In this document: positions 1 through 14,081 of the stretch, one piece after another | Position numbering within the stretch: position 1 is the first letter of the stretch | How the letters are laid out: every line of letters starts with the position of its first letter | Assembly: GCA_916048095.2 (NCBI GenBank) | Contig: OU696573.1 | Coordinates: 8,154,306-8,218,305 of the forward strand | Reading direction: 5' to 3' | Length of the DNA: 64,000 nucleotides | Source of the DNA: Sacculina carcini | Lineage: Eukaryota > Arthropoda > Thecostraca > Sacculinidae | Notes under the pieces: model-generated | Told to the model about the DNA's origin: nothing | What the model saw: only the letters and a program-made list of their open reading frames with translations | Database searches by the model: none | Translations under genes and position numbers: made by a program

Positions 1-238
1 TCCCGTATTCTTTTATTATAGTTTCTTGTCATAGCTCCTGGCAGATTTGGATATTTTGAACATTCCCTCATGTTGAATTGTGTCTTTTCTACTTTAACAT
101 TTATATATCAGTATGCCATTACCTCTTTCTGTTTCTTCTAGCGCTGACAAGTCAATTTTTCGAGTGTCTGCTCATAATTCAGTAGTTTCAGTTCAGCAAT
201 ACATTTTGTAAGACCTTTGCACTCTCTCAATTGCCGTC
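1..238 (-). mobile_element. LINE fragment (CR1-like, C-terminal end of ORF2)
   Basis: Read on the minus strand, about 138-240 encodes a peptide with the core LLNYEQTLEKL. This matches LNYEKRLEKI in the better preserved CR1-like copy at 21412-22167, which lies just downstream of its reverse transcriptase. The frame is closed by stops soon after. The fragment is cut by the window edge on its 3' side and by a TG microsatellite on its 5' side. This is a decayed piece and not a gene. Confidence 0.45.
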
Positions 239-244
239 TGTGTC

Positions 245-550
245 TCAAACCTCCGTGTGTGTACATGTGCGTGTGTATGCATGTATGTGTGCGTGTGTAT
301 GTGTGTGCGTGTGTATGCATGTATGTGTGCGTGTATATGTGTGTGCGTGTGTGTGTCTGTGTGTGCATGTGTGTTTGTGTGTTAGTGTGTTAGTAGCCTT
401 GAACTTTGTTGAAGTCTGTAGTCGGTGTATTGGTTGATGCCAATGCAGTTCAAAACACCCAGCCGCACACACACGCACACACACACACACGCACACTCAC
501 ACACACACACACACACGCACACTCACACACACGCACACACACACGCACAC
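245..550. repeat. Microsatellite pair: (TG)n then (CA)n
   Basis: Imperfect TG/TGTA/TGCG repeats run to about 395. After a 65-base gap, CA/CGCA repeats run from about 461 to 550. The two blocks are complementary and could fold back on each other. Open frames here are Cys-Val or His-Thr repeats and are not coding. Confidence 0.9.
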
Positions 551-1294
551 AATGAGATGGTCGTATAGCACAGCGCCGTGGTGTCGATGGGAAAATAGAA
601 ACATTTGTACGACTACTATTTGATGCACTTGTAAGACTGCACAGAACACTGTTATTTTTGGGTTCAGCGATTTTGTCTATATATCTATATCTATATATCT
701 GCCTAACTTTCTATCTATTTATGTTTCTATATAGTCAAAAACCGCATTATTGACTTCAAGATCCCCATATAACGCAATGTAACAACATCATATATTTCAG
801 GAGGCCGGTTTCCAGAGGTCTGTGAGCTTGTCCCCCTTATATGGATAGATTTGGATATAATCCTGATCATACATTCACGCCAGTTCTGCACGTACTCGAT
901 AAGATGCAACGGTGTGCATTCCTCAGTCCACCATTAGCACAGAAAAAAGTACAAATTAAACACATCTACCTCTATTTACGCCAAAATCCGCTTAAATATC
1001 TTAATTGGTTGTCAACTGTCACAAAATGTCAGGTTGAAAAATGCTATTTTATTAGGGAAACCTGATTTCTGGATTAGCAATCGATTGACAGAGCCAAGCC
1101 GAGGAGACACGGGCTGCAAAATGCCAATCTCATGCCATGAGATTTAGCGTTGGGTTTTTCAAGCCGTTATCATTAGCAGATCAATCACAACAATGTTACG
1201 TAAACAAACCAAATTGTTCGTCTTTGAAAATCAGCTTTTAGTCAGTACTACTTAGTCATTTTGATTCTTGTGAGTTTGTTGATTGCATTTCAAA
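551..1294. other. Gene-free stretch
   Basis: AT-rich DNA with a short TATC/TATA repeat near 677-712. No splice-supported open frame, RNA gene or recognised repeat was seen. Confidence 0.5.
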
Positions 1295-1612
1295 CAGTGG
1301 CGGCGCAAAGGGGAGGCGGCGGGGGGGTGCTGGACCCCCAAACAATATGTCAAGCCCCCCCACTCTAAGCCCCCCAAATTAATGATCATGGACATTATAA
1401 TTTATTACCACCGTAAATGAAGTCCTGTAATTTTGGTTCAAGTTCGAGGACTGTATCAGTGTGCCCCAGTCCCTTATTATTATATCATGTAGTCAGCGTT
1501 CGAGTGTAGCTCTTCATACTTCGCTAAGCCCCCTCAATGTTTTCCTTAGCCCCGCAACTTTTCCTCAGCGCCCCTCAGTCACCTTATCGGAAAAATCCTG
1601 GCGCCGCCACTG
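1295..1612 (-). mobile_element. hAT-like MITE, family A (CAGTGGCGGC ends), reverse orientation
   Basis: The element starts CAGTGGCGGCG and ends GCGCCGCCACTG, an inverted-repeat pair. Its reverse complement matches the copy at 2843-3122 over nearly the whole length, including an internal stretch containing AACGCTGACTACAT and the phrase CCTCGAACTTGAACC. It has no coding capacity. Flanking 8-mers do not form a convincing duplication, so its insertion site has decayed or been rearranged. Confidence 0.8.
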
Positions 1613-2039
1613 GCTTCTAGCGCCAAATTAGCAACAAAAACTGCCGATGGCATATTGATTTTTTGAAAAATTTCTGATTACAAACTCGCATTTGCCATTT
1701 TTCGCAATTACACCGTGGCAATTGTCTAGCCACGCATTGACGTCATGCGCTCGGCGAATCACACAAAATTAACTTGCCTTTGAGCCTTTGCTTTTGTCTC
1801 CAGCATAGCGGTACATGCGACATCCAATTTTCACTGCCACGAAATTGTATGACGTAAATCGATTATGGTACTTGCAAGTATATCATAGCATACATGGAAG
1901 TATAGCATTTGGATCGATTAATTACCTTCCTATGTTCATACAAGAGTTACACAAATTTTGAACTGAACTGAAACTGAACTGGAAATTGTTGAACTGAAAT
2001 TGTTGAACTGAAATTGATGAACTGAAACCTGTCTCATGA
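1613..2039. other. Gene-free stretch with a short GAACTGAAA tandem repeat
   Basis: About 1958-2029 carries imperfect tandem copies built on TTGTTGAACTGAAA. A TGACGTCA palindrome lies at 1738-1745. No gene was seen. Confidence 0.5.
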
Positions 2040-2500
2040 CTGGCAAGTGTTGTCACCGCCGTGTGCGCTAGCAATACTAGCCCGCACACAACACGTGGTC
2101 AGGAAGTGCACGCCTCACATTGCCACGCGCGCTCTAGCACGCGGGCAAGCGTACGTGTTTCGACGCCAGACTTAGACATTCAAGGTCGCAGCGACGCGTT
2201 GTCATGACAACAGACTGGCGCGCGGGCTTTCACCGCCTGCCAACGCGGGGGAAGCGCACGCGGGAGGGATGAAGGTGGCCCCCGCCCCGCCACCACGACA
2301 GCCACGCGCTCGCGCCGGCGTGTAGTAGCAATACTCGCGGCACACGTGGTTCATATCAGTGGCGCCCTCACGCGGGCACGACCCATTTACACGGCGAGCA
2401 CGTGTGTGTCGTGCTGGAGGAAGTCTAGACTGGCGCAGCGTGGTAAGACAAGACAGCGGCCATTTTAGTGAAGGGCCGGCGGCACGGCGCTCCACTGTCA
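2040..2500. other. GC- and CpG-rich block
   Basis: A sharp compositional change from the AT-rich surroundings, with many CGCG, CACGCGGG and GCACACGTGG words. Open frames on both strands (2202-2546 minus, 2359-2580 plus) have no family resemblance and no splice signals that I can defend. It could be a CpG-island-like regulatory segment or a GC-rich repeat. Its function is unknown. Confidence 0.5.
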
Positions 2501-2842
2501 TATTAACAGATCTCTTACAAAGCGCAGTATTCATGAAAAACGTCATGTCTCATAAAGACATCAAGTTCGGTGTGCATTAATTTCAAATATAACCCCGTAA
2601 AGTTGATCACATTTATTAAGCAAAGTGAGCTTGTTCACTTAATCATAGTCTGATCATTCTTGCATTTTCGTTTTTTGAATACGTATATAAACAGTTTATA
2701 TATATTTATCTCAGGTTCAGGCATCGTCTTTGGACATTGGCTCGATTACCTGATAGGAAACTACGTTAATTCAGGGAAATTCCTATACTTCGTTTTATAA
2801 TGACAGACTGTTGAGTCTGATGGCATTTGTGGGTCTCAAAAG

Positions 2843-3122
2843 CAATGGCGGCGCCAGGATTTTTCCGATGGAGGGGATGATGAGGGGCTAAGGAAAAAGT
2901 TGTGGAGGCTTGGCGAAATATGAAGAGCTCCACTCGAACGCTGACTACATATTATTTTAATAAGGGACTGAAGCACACTGATTCAGTCCTCGAACTTGAA
3001 CCAAAATTACAGGGCTTCATTTACAGTGGTAAGAAATTGTAATGTTTATGATTATGAGTTGGGGGGCTTGGAATATTTTGTGGGGGCTGAAACCCCCAAA
3101 GCCCCCCTTGGCGCCGCCACTG
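2843..3122 (+). mobile_element. hAT-like MITE, family A, with target-site duplication
   Basis: The element starts CAATGGCGGCGCC and ends GGCGCCGCCACTG. It is flanked by an 8-bp near-duplicate, CTCAAAAG (2835-2842) and CTCAAAGG (3123-3130). Eight-base duplications are the hallmark of hAT transposases. It is 280 bp with no open frame, so it is non-autonomous. It lies inverted relative to the copy at 1295-1612, 1.2 kb away. Confidence 0.85.
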
Positions 3123-3595
3123 CTCAAAGGCGATTTCTCAACATCGTCGCGAAACGAATTAACTGAGGGATAATACAGGATAGTGCGTGTCCTTGGAACA
3201 ATGTTAGGATCAATAAAACATGATAGCCCAAGGGCACGCGGATAAGGAGATTTCCTTCGAATTATCGCCGGATGGTAGATACGTTTGTGTCACATGAATT
3301 AAACTATATCCTAGCTTTACATCTACCCATATCGAATTATTTTGTGGTTCGCTGACATTTTTGTGGCTGAGACAAATATGGAGCATCTTTGTCTTCACGC
3401 CAGCATTCCACTGTCATGTAATTGACTGGTTGTGATGACTCATTACTCGCGACAACCATGACAGCACAACAATTACTCACAGTACGATTTAACAAAAAAG
3501 ACTAGAAGGTGAATCGTGCGTATTTAATCCTCTTATATATGAACTATTGTTATATTTTATTGATTAAATTTCTTCGTATATACGTACAATTTCAG

Positions 3596-3717
3596 TCAGT
3601 CATGTCTTCAGAGGTAGGTATTATTATTATTATTAATTACAGGCAAATCCAGTAGCATGCGAAGAGTGCAAGCACTATTACCACCCTAAGGTGGCCCCAT
3701 GTACCGGAAGCGCCCAG
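3596..3717 (+). CDS. Possible small spliced exon with a Cys/His motif
   Basis: The 75-bp stretch 3643-3717 is open in phase 0 and bounded by a good acceptor (ATTACAG) and donor (CAG|GTAACA). It encodes a peptide with CEECKHYYHPKVAPC, a zinc-finger-like spacing of Cys and His. Just upstream, TTTCAG is followed by ATGTCTTCAGAG|GTAGGT, which could be a start exon (MSSE). The implied intron of 29 nt is shorter than most animal introns, and no partner exon was found downstream. It may be a real exon of an unrecognised gene, a transposon relic or chance. Confidence 0.25.
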
Positions 3718-4396
3718 GTAACAATGTTTAGCCAAGCTAAATTAATTAAAATGAGCACAGTTTCCAGAAGATCAATTCCAGCCATCATTACTATCATTAT
3801 AATTAAAATCAATGAGAAAGTTGAAATTCAAAAAGAGAGAACGTTTTAAATTACATGTCTGCAAATTCCATTTAGCTTGATCATCAACACACACACACAT
3901 ACATACGCACACACTCACCGAATTTATTTCTGGCACCGATTAACAAATGAAAAATTCGATGTAAGATTATAAAAATCACTCATATGACAGATCCATTGAA
4001 TAATTCATTAATATTTTACTGAGCCATATAAAGCAGTCGATAATTCAATATTCCAAATTAATCGGACATATTGCATATAGAGTCTTAATTCTCAAATATT
4101 CCTTGAATAAATTTGTAATTTTCAGCCCCATTTCACATGCAGGCGTCTGTAAGGAGTCGAGTACATATTTGGCGCGCTGTACGCCGTTATCAATGAACTA
4201 CGCCCAGCGCTGGTTTGTATGTGCGTGTGCACCTGCGCTGGTTCACGCGGGTTTGTTTACGTCGACAGTCAATGGTGCACATCCGAGTGTGCGTGCGTGT
4301 GTGTGTATGTGTGTATGTGTGTATGCGATGACGTCATCCAGTGTGTGGCCTTGCCAAGGCAGCGCGCCAATACAACAACACACGCGCACGAGGGAA
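3718..4396. other. Gene-free stretch
   Basis: AT-rich, with a small CA tract near 3890-3916, a TG tract at about 4285-4325 and a TGACGTCA palindrome at 4329-4336. No gene was recognised. Confidence 0.5.
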
Positions 4397-4452
4397 TTCA
4401 TCGCATATACATTATATGTTCATCGCATATACATTATATGTTCATCGCATAT
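4397..4452 (+). repeat. 22-bp tandem repeat, 2.5 copies
   Basis: Two perfect 22-bp units beginning TTCATCGCATATACATTA, then a partial third copy. Confidence 0.85.
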
Positions 4453-5346
4453 GCTCTTGTACAATATATTCATACTAGGGGTCGGGAATGGCTATAGACT
4501 ACTGGTAATATTTTACTAATAATAGTAGTAAAATATATAGTAAACTGACTTGCATTAAATTGTGCAGCTGATAATTATACATTATTTAATACACGTTGTC
4601 ATCAGGTCTTGTGCATCTTGAATTCAATGCTCTAATTTATGTAGACTGACTCATTGAAACTGAACGCCATATTTCCTATAGATGCGGCCATTTCGCGTGT
4701 CATTTCGATTGATAAAAATGCTCTATTTCCTCATTTGAATTTGCCACTCCTGTACGATACAGTGACGAATATGATTCCACTCATATCACTATTTTCATCT
4801 ACGTATGAGGTTCTAGTGACGAGTGACGGCAAAAGATTTAACCATCTGCATTCTTTCTCTCTCTTTAAAATATAATTCGGATTTATAGATTATATGCAGC
4901 ATCCCAAGTTGTTCCGCTCCGCCTATTTATTTTTCCGCTCACGTCTTATATAACGGCACATGTATGTCTATTTGTCTGTGTATGTGTCTGTGTATGTGTG
5001 TGTGTGTATGTGTGTGTGTTTAAGTTTGCAATATACACTGAAGATTGAGCGAGTTGTTTCAAATGCCAGACGATTTGATTTGCATATCGGCAATCAGTGA
5101 ATCAGTCTGCTACCACAGCTTGGCAAATTCTGCTGAGCAAAACTACAGCCCCTATACACAGCAGACACCGCAGACAAACGCCAAACGCGAAGTCAAGTCT
5201 AGTTTGACAAGGCAGCACGCGTACACGCTCGCAGACAATTCAATCGAATTCAATTCAGTTCGTGTCTGAAATCATCCTCATTGATTTGATTTCATTGCTC
5301 TCCAGAAATCGATGGGCTCACACCGCCCCATAATTAACACAGCGCC
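4453..5346. other. Gene-free stretch
   Basis: AT-rich DNA with a short TG tract near 4978-5020. The open frames (for example 5045-5269 plus) show no family features. Confidence 0.5.
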
Positions 5347-5348
5347 AG

Positions 5349-5380
<32 letters not shown>

Positions 5381-5544
5381 ACACACACACACAGACAGAC
5401 ACACTGACACGCGTACACGCACGTGAGTGTAATACGAAGCGGCGCGAATGAGCGGATGTGATCCCTCTGTCTCTCGGATGATCGGAAGTGTATGTGTGTA
5501 TGTGTGTGTGTGTGAAGCTGCTTCGTCATCAGTAACTTGCATAG

Positions 5545-5596
<52 letters not shown>

Positions 5597-5821
5597 ACCG
5601 ACAGACTTAGCATCCCGGCGTCGGCTGTCGCAGTTCCACCGAATTTGGGTCAATACGAGTGAGGCTGATAGCGGATGCTGGTAGCGCCAAGCTGGCAGGC
5701 CAAGCTGCACATGCGTCGACCACGCCCCTTCACAAACAGCACTGGATAGCAAAAGTGAACGTGCATCTTGCTGTCTGTCTGTATGTTTGTCTGTACGTAC
5801 GTGTTCGTGTGTATGTGTATG

Positions 5822-5884
<63 letters not shown>

Positions 5885-6003
5885 TCCACAAATCGATATT
5901 ACACACATCTTCAGCCACTGAAACCGCACCCTTCCACACACACACACGCACACATGCACACATGCACGCGCTAGCACGCACGAGTACACACACACAGACA
6001 CAT
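5347..6003. repeat. Cluster of alternating (CA)n and (TG)n microsatellites
   Basis: CA tracts lie at about 5347-5400, 5547-5592 and 5935-6003, and TG tracts at about 5491-5515 and 5824-5883. The alternation of complementary tracts gives several potential fold-backs. The 227-residue minus-strand frame across it is repeat translation. Confidence 0.9.
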
Positions 6004-8154
6004 GTTTACATATGCAAATTCAGCGAGTATATTATACGCATTGTGAGTATAAATATAATATAGAGCATAATTAGACTTTCAGGGAAGCAGGAAGCACACA
6101 GATCACATTTCCAGCTGTAAATAAAGAGAATTGCGGTGTTGAATTGGCAGCTGCTGGGTAAATTACAGCCCAAAACAACCGGACTGAATTATAAAATCAA
6201 AATTAAAAATTTGTCATTCCCAGCTATACTTTGTGATATTACAGTTACATATTATGCAATCATTGGACAAATCGGGACACATTGAGGGCTTAACTACACT
6301 AAATAACAATATAATCCGTGTAAATATAATACGTCGTAATAATGCCAATTTAGTGTGCCATTTAAATTCTAATAGAAAAACACAGATATATTATTGTATT
6401 TTATCAAAAAAACTCTTGAGTTTCTCAGTCACCAAACGGTGACATGTATGCGTGACAAGTATGACGGTATGCCTGCCATACCAGAGTTATGCGTATTGCC
6501 AGGCACGGTGTATACATAACACTATATATTTATATATTACATATATATATATTAGTTTGTGTGTTTGTGTGTTTATGTGTGATTTTTTAAGAAGAAAAAT
6601 ATTTAAGCAGAATGTTATTTGTCGAAAACGAAAAAATTAATCACAACTTGACTTGCAGATGCAAGTCAAGTTATAGCACAATTATAAACCGCTCACTCAA
6701 CACTCAATAACTTATTATCATGTTTAGTGCTTAGGCGGCATTCTATTAGACAAACGCATGTATTATTTGAAAAACAGATAATATAATTATTAGCAAATAA
6801 ACCAATGTCTAATTGAAATTGACCGCAATTTCTCTTCAGTAAGAAATCTACAATAAATTGGCGCATACGTTTGTATTTGCGCTATCTAAATGAATATGTT
6901 CACTGTAATATTGTGGTCAGGTATTGCTGTTTTTGTCAAATACGAGATGCGCATTTTCGACTTCCACAGTTGATGTTGTCAACGCCAATTTAGTCCAGAT
7001 CCACTAAGACAACGCTTGGAAATGTTTATTTGGAAGCATATTTCAAATTTACATCGCTTTACTTATTATCGAATCCATCAAAAACTTGTTCTATCATGAC
7101 AAACTGAAAATATACCCTGGCCAGGCTGAGTGAGTGTTGATGCTGTCTCTGCAAATGTTTGCTTATGTTTGTCTATGATGTTTGTGTCGAGCACAATGTT
7201 TACTTGGTGAAATTAATCTCTAGCGACACTCAAAGCATTGCGACCATTCGTCTTTGGTTTGGCCAGCTGTCACACAGACACAGCACACTGGTTTGATATG
7301 AAACAGTCTCATATTGTCCTCAACAGATTTATCGTTTTGTTTGGCAAGCCTCAGACCGCATCACCACCAAGCATCTGCCCTAGAACATGCACTCGACAAC
7401 ATGCCCTTGCTTGGTAGCTACTGATATAATGCCTTTCTGGACCTCTGTTGAAAATGCTGCGAAATTAATAAATACGATAGGTCGCGGTCATTAAGCCCAT
7501 ATTTTAGTACAAAATTATACCACATATTTCCCATGGTGGGCTTAATTGCCAGAGCTATTTCAGGGTAAAAATTCGTCTGTCAGAGGTGTACTTATGCAAA
7601 AAAGGCCTCATTATAGTATTAATTACTTGAATGAAGTGCTAATAAAGTACGAATATGCGCAATGGTTTGATGAAAAGCGTAAATTAAGATGTAAATGATA
7701 CAAAAAGTGTGTATGTACGAAACAAAATATGCTATTGAAAAATGCTACTGGTGATTAGTTGAAAGTTTGGTTGGGCTTATTTGATCGTACTACTAAAACC
7801 CAGTCCTTCAGGCCTGAAAAGTGGCATGAGAAAATCACAAGAATCAATGTAAGATTCTGTGCGAAACCTAGATGAACACAGATGCTGGTTTTTTGTAGCC
7901 CGTGGAATGCAGAGGTGTATTTATAAGAAATAATTATGCATGCATATCCAACTAAGTCGTTTGATACGTAACAGACACGGCTAATATGCATAAACACAGC
8001 GTGTGTTGCGTTATATAAGATTTGAACGACTTGCGGTTGAAAACGAGATATTTTCGTCTATTTTTCCATTAATTTTTTCATTGCTTGTAAAGTTTTGCCT
8101 TGCCGACCCCTGTAATATTACCAAAATGCAAGTGTAGAGCAAGCGTTATTATCT
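6004..8154. other. Gene-free AT-rich stretch
   Basis: I saw no gene. It contains the perfect hairpin at 6645-6672 and a weaker inverted pair of TAAGCCCA/TGGGCTTA at about 7491-7543. Open frames are short and unconvincing. Confidence 0.5.
6645..6672. repeat. Perfect 12-bp inverted repeat
   Basis: AACTTGACTTGC, then a 4-base loop, then GCAAGTCAAGTT. All 12 arm bases pair. It is isolated, with no obvious terminator or gene context. Confidence 0.85.
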
Positions 8155-8214
8155 GATAATTAAGCTTGTCAGGGGATAATTAAGCTTGTCAGGGGATAAT
8201 TAAGCTTGTCAGGG
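8155..8214 (+). repeat. 20-bp tandem repeat, 3 perfect copies
   Basis: Three identical units of GATAATTAAGCTTGTCAGGG back to back, each carrying an AAGCTT. The repeats have no spacers, so this is not a CRISPR array. Confidence 0.9.
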
Positions 8215-8495
8215 CTGTACTTAAGTCTTGTCAGTCTGCAACAAAAAACTGAACATTTCCGCTAATTTTCGCAAATACTCTCTAGCTTACCAGTTTTTCA
8301 ATGCAATGCATTGTTTCCTACACGACTAGCCGAGTCAACTGTAATCGTATGTCAAATGTCATATCAACCGACCGACCGACCGATATCAATTTCAAAACTG
8401 CAAAATGATCACTCAAAAAGTGACTGATATGACATATTTTTTGCCTGAATTTCACCGCTCTCACTCACGTCATTCATTGACTCGGTATAAAGTAA

Positions 8496-8780
8496 TTACA
8501 CACACACGTGTACCGACAGCCGCGTCTCCACAATAACACACGCACACACACACACACAGACACACACACACACAAGCACATACATACATGCATACATACA
8601 CGCATACATACACGCACGCTCGGCAGCAGAATATTATCATGAGGCGTGCGGTGTATTATGAGTTTCATGCTTCGCTTCCAATATTGGTCCGCGCATATTG
8701 GGTCGCGCGCAAGTGTGCGTGTGCGTGTGCTTGTGCGTGTACGTGTGCGTGTGTGCGTGTGCTTCCTAGTCATAATCATC
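8496..8780. repeat. CA and TG/CG microsatellite pair
   Basis: CA tracts run from about 8496 to 8580, followed by CATA repeats to about 8617. A TGCG/TG tract follows at about 8715-8762 in the complementary sense. Confidence 0.85.
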
Positions 8781-8819
8781 TCCTCCTGTCACGTGATCGT
8801 ACGCCTCTGTCGTGTGGGC

Positions 8820-9157
8820 CAGTTTTTCTCAACGTGGGTCATAGGACTCCCTTGGCGGTCACGCGATTCTTTTGAGGGGCCGCAGGACCAAATTCTACCA
8901 AATGGGTGGCCACCATGTATTTGCAGGGGCCACGAAAATTTATGCTGAAACATTTTATTCCATCAATATTTTCGATGTTGTACATTTTAATCGTGTGATC
9001 CGCCGATGTTTGTGCTCACCCACCTGTACACAAGGCCGTATCGTTGTTTTGGTGGTCACAAGGACTACTAGGAGGTCAGTGACTGTTTCTGGGGGGGTCA
9101 CTCAACATCATATTGTTGTGTATGGGGTCATGGTAAGAAAATGGTTGAGAACCACTG
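8820..9157 (+). mobile_element. hAT-like MITE, family C (CAGTxxTTCTCAACG ends)
   Basis: The element starts CAGTTTTTCTCAACG and ends GGTTGAGAACCACTG, the classic hAT inverted repeat CAGTGGTTCTCAACC and its complement. Flanking 8-mers GTGTGGGC and GTGTAGAT agree at 5 of 8 positions. The interior matches the copy at 26989-27167 around a GGCCACCATGT word. No coding frame is supported. Confidence 0.8.
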
Positions 9158-9169
9158 GTGTAGATTCTC

Positions 9170-9342
9170 ATGTGTCTGTGTGTGTGTGTGTGTGTGTGTG
9201 TATGTTGCATCAGCGGTTGGGCTGGTGGGGAGGTCCGGGGGGTAAAGAGGAGGCGGTCGTGTGAGCTGATAAGCTGATGATCCGTTTATCTCGGCAAATT
9301 GATATTGTCATATCTACACGGCTGTGTCGTGTCAGTGTGTAT

Positions 9343-9397
<55 letters not shown>

Positions 9398-9485
9398 TGT
9401 GTATGTGTGTGTATGTGTATGTGTGTGTGTGTGTGTATGGGTGTGTCAGTGTGTATGTGTGTGTGTGTGTGTGTGTGCATGTGTT
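9170..9485. repeat. (TG)n microsatellites
   Basis: TG runs at about 9173-9201 and 9331-9480, interrupted by TATG and CAGTG. Confidence 0.9.
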
Positions 9486-10695
9486 TGATGTTGTGACCTG
9501 TGGCTTAGTGGCTTGTGTCATGAGTAGGGCCGGATGTGCAGGCTAAACGCCATAATTGCCTATATTTGCCTATTTTCGGGTATTTTCAAGATTAATGCCT
9601 ATTTTGCTCAGTTGTCAAAAAATGACTATTCTATCAAAAACAAGGTTAATTATATAAATGATTATCTTATGCTCTCAACTAAATGGAAATACAAAATGAC
9701 AAAACGTGGCCGGAGGTGACACAGATGGACTTCATTTTGAGTTCACTTGACTTGGGATTGTATATAGGTATATATTGGCTATTCTGCATTGACGTTTCTC
9801 ATCTGAACGCTTGCCGAGTGTATGTCTGGACGGGTTTGTATGTCTGATTGCACTCAGAGAACAAACGTTGCTTCAGCTTGGAGAAGCAAAAAACTATTTT
9901 TGGTTGCGCTTTTTGCAAAAAAACATGTTCATTAAATTTGTGTCTGCTTAATTTTGTTTGAAAAAGGCTGGGACTTATGAAAACATACTTTTCGATACTT
10001 CCCCACTGATCGGAATACTAGGAGAACAGCAGCCTTTGGCGTCCATGTGGATAAAGTTCGAGTCCGCTAGCACAGCATAAATCAATTTGCCGGTGAAGAC
10101 GGTCCTGCAGGATGCAAGGAAGCATAGAAGCCGTATCTTGCATGCACACATGAGCAACATATTGATTGATTCCATAAAATCGTCGGCTCGTGTTTGCCAA
10201 GGCTAATAAAACGCATTTCCTGAAGGTTTCCTGAATACACGTGCACGTGCGCGTATTTGTTTGTGCGTGCGCGTATTCATAAAACACGTGCGTATTTGAG
10301 CTCGGACAGGGATACTGAAGGTTGAGGGTAGAAGCCCTCAACCTTCAACCTTCGAAGCGTTCAGCCATCTGCTAACCTTTGTAAAAGAGATTGCGAAGGA
10401 AATTATCCCATTTTTATTTCAATCTTAGCTAAATATGCTTTTTACTCTTCTTAAGCTTATTACTCTTATTGTACACAATATCATTGCATCAATCGTCCAT
10501 CAAATGTATGTGTAATTGGTTTGTTATGTGTGCTTTCGTACAGGATCTTAGGTCGAAGCAAACTGGACTTGACAACACTTCACCACCTTGGCATCGATAA
10601 ATTAACTATTGGATCGTTGTTTTCTCTTCACAAAAGCTAGCCACAAGTCAGAGGTCAGTTGGAAGAGCACAATTAAATGCTGTCATGAACTCAGC
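9486..10695. other. Gene-free stretch
   Basis: No gene was recognised. Two minus-strand frames at 9975-10341 have normal amino-acid composition but no family motif and no supported splice sites. The perfect hairpin at 10317-10346 lies within. Confidence 0.45.
10317..10346. repeat. Perfect 12-bp inverted repeat
   Basis: GAAGGTTGAGGG, a 6-base loop, then CCCTCAACCTTC. It is immediately followed by a direct repeat of CAACCTTC. Confidence 0.85.
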
Positions 10696-10797
10696 TGGAA
10701 CCAGGAGTTGGAACCAGGAGTTGGAACCAGGAGATGGAACCAGGAGATGGAACCAGGAGTTGGAACCAGGAGATGGAACCAGGAGATGGAACCAGTC
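10696..10797 (+). repeat. 13-bp minisatellite
   Basis: About eight tandem units of GGAACCAGGAG(T/A)T, purine-rich on the plus strand. The open frame across it (EPGVGTRRWNQEM-type repeats) is a by-product of the array. Confidence 0.9.
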
Positions 10798-13035
<2,238 letters not shown>

Positions 13036-13198
13036 GATTTTAAAATTATTAGATTGTTAGATTGTTAGATTGTTAGATTGTTAGATTGTTAGATTGTAGA
13101 TTGTTAGATTGTTAGATTATTAGATTGTTAGATTGTTAGATTGTTAGATTGTTAGATTGTTAGATTGTTATATTGTTAGATTGTTAGATTGTTAGATA
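13036..13198 (+). repeat. 8-bp minisatellite (TTAGATTG)n
   Basis: About twenty tandem units of TTAGATTG with occasional TTATATTG variants. It arises from a looser TTATATTTTTAGATTT region starting near 12985. Confidence 0.9.
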
Positions 13199-14048
13199 AT
13201 TGCAGGGTTTTTGCGAAGCTATGTTTTATTACTTTCCAGAGTTCAATTGTTTCATGTCTTCTCTTGAATCGCATATTGTTCTGCTCGTTTCAATACAATA
13301 TCTCCTCACTCCAAACACCCACTCATTATTGTTTCCCGTTGGAATTATTCAATATTGTTTCCAATTAGGTGGCATGCCTATCTTAATGCTTGAAGATAAA
13401 ATAGTGTCTTCACTTATAGAAGTTATGTATTGGCATTAATTGTGGTTCGCGAAAAAATCGTCACTTTCAAAGATTATTGTGTTCTTTCTTTTGCTTTCTC
13501 TATTTCTTGTTCTTAGAAATTGTTTGTTTGATTTTGTCGTCGGCTCTAGTGTTTATGTTACAAAACTACCCTGATGCTTACTGTTGAACCTCCTACGAGA
13601 AAACTGCTCAAATGCTTGCAAGCCACAGAAAAGGATTGCTGTGACCTCGAGTCTTCTAGGTGACCGTAACAGAAGACACAATTGGCTACAAATTATTTTC
13701 AATACTTTGTTAAAATATGAAAAAATAACTTGAGTAAAATCTAACAAATGAATTGTTAGATGTTTCTCATACACAAATTTGGCATTGATTTTTTCGATAA
13801 GAAGCCTTTGTAATTTTTGCGGTTCAAAAATTATATTTCCAAATCCGCCGCCTAGAAGAATGGTCACAGCAATAACTATATATACCAATAACTATATAAA
13901 TACCACACCATCAATTAATCTCCCTCATATTCGAACGTGAAATTCCATCATCTTCAAGTCATACTTTTCTGATGATTCATAAACCAATCACCGATGAGTG
14001 TGAAGTACGTATAGCTGCACCCCACAATTGCATGCCAGAAATATCTCT

Positions 14049-14081
<33 letters not shown>

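Noticed and set aside
5318..6001. A 227-residue minus-strand frame
   Set aside because: Microsatellite translation (Cys-Val and His-Thr blocks) with no conserved domain.
8155..8214. CRISPR-like short direct repeats
   Set aside because: Units are contiguous with no spacers, in an animal genome with no cas genes.
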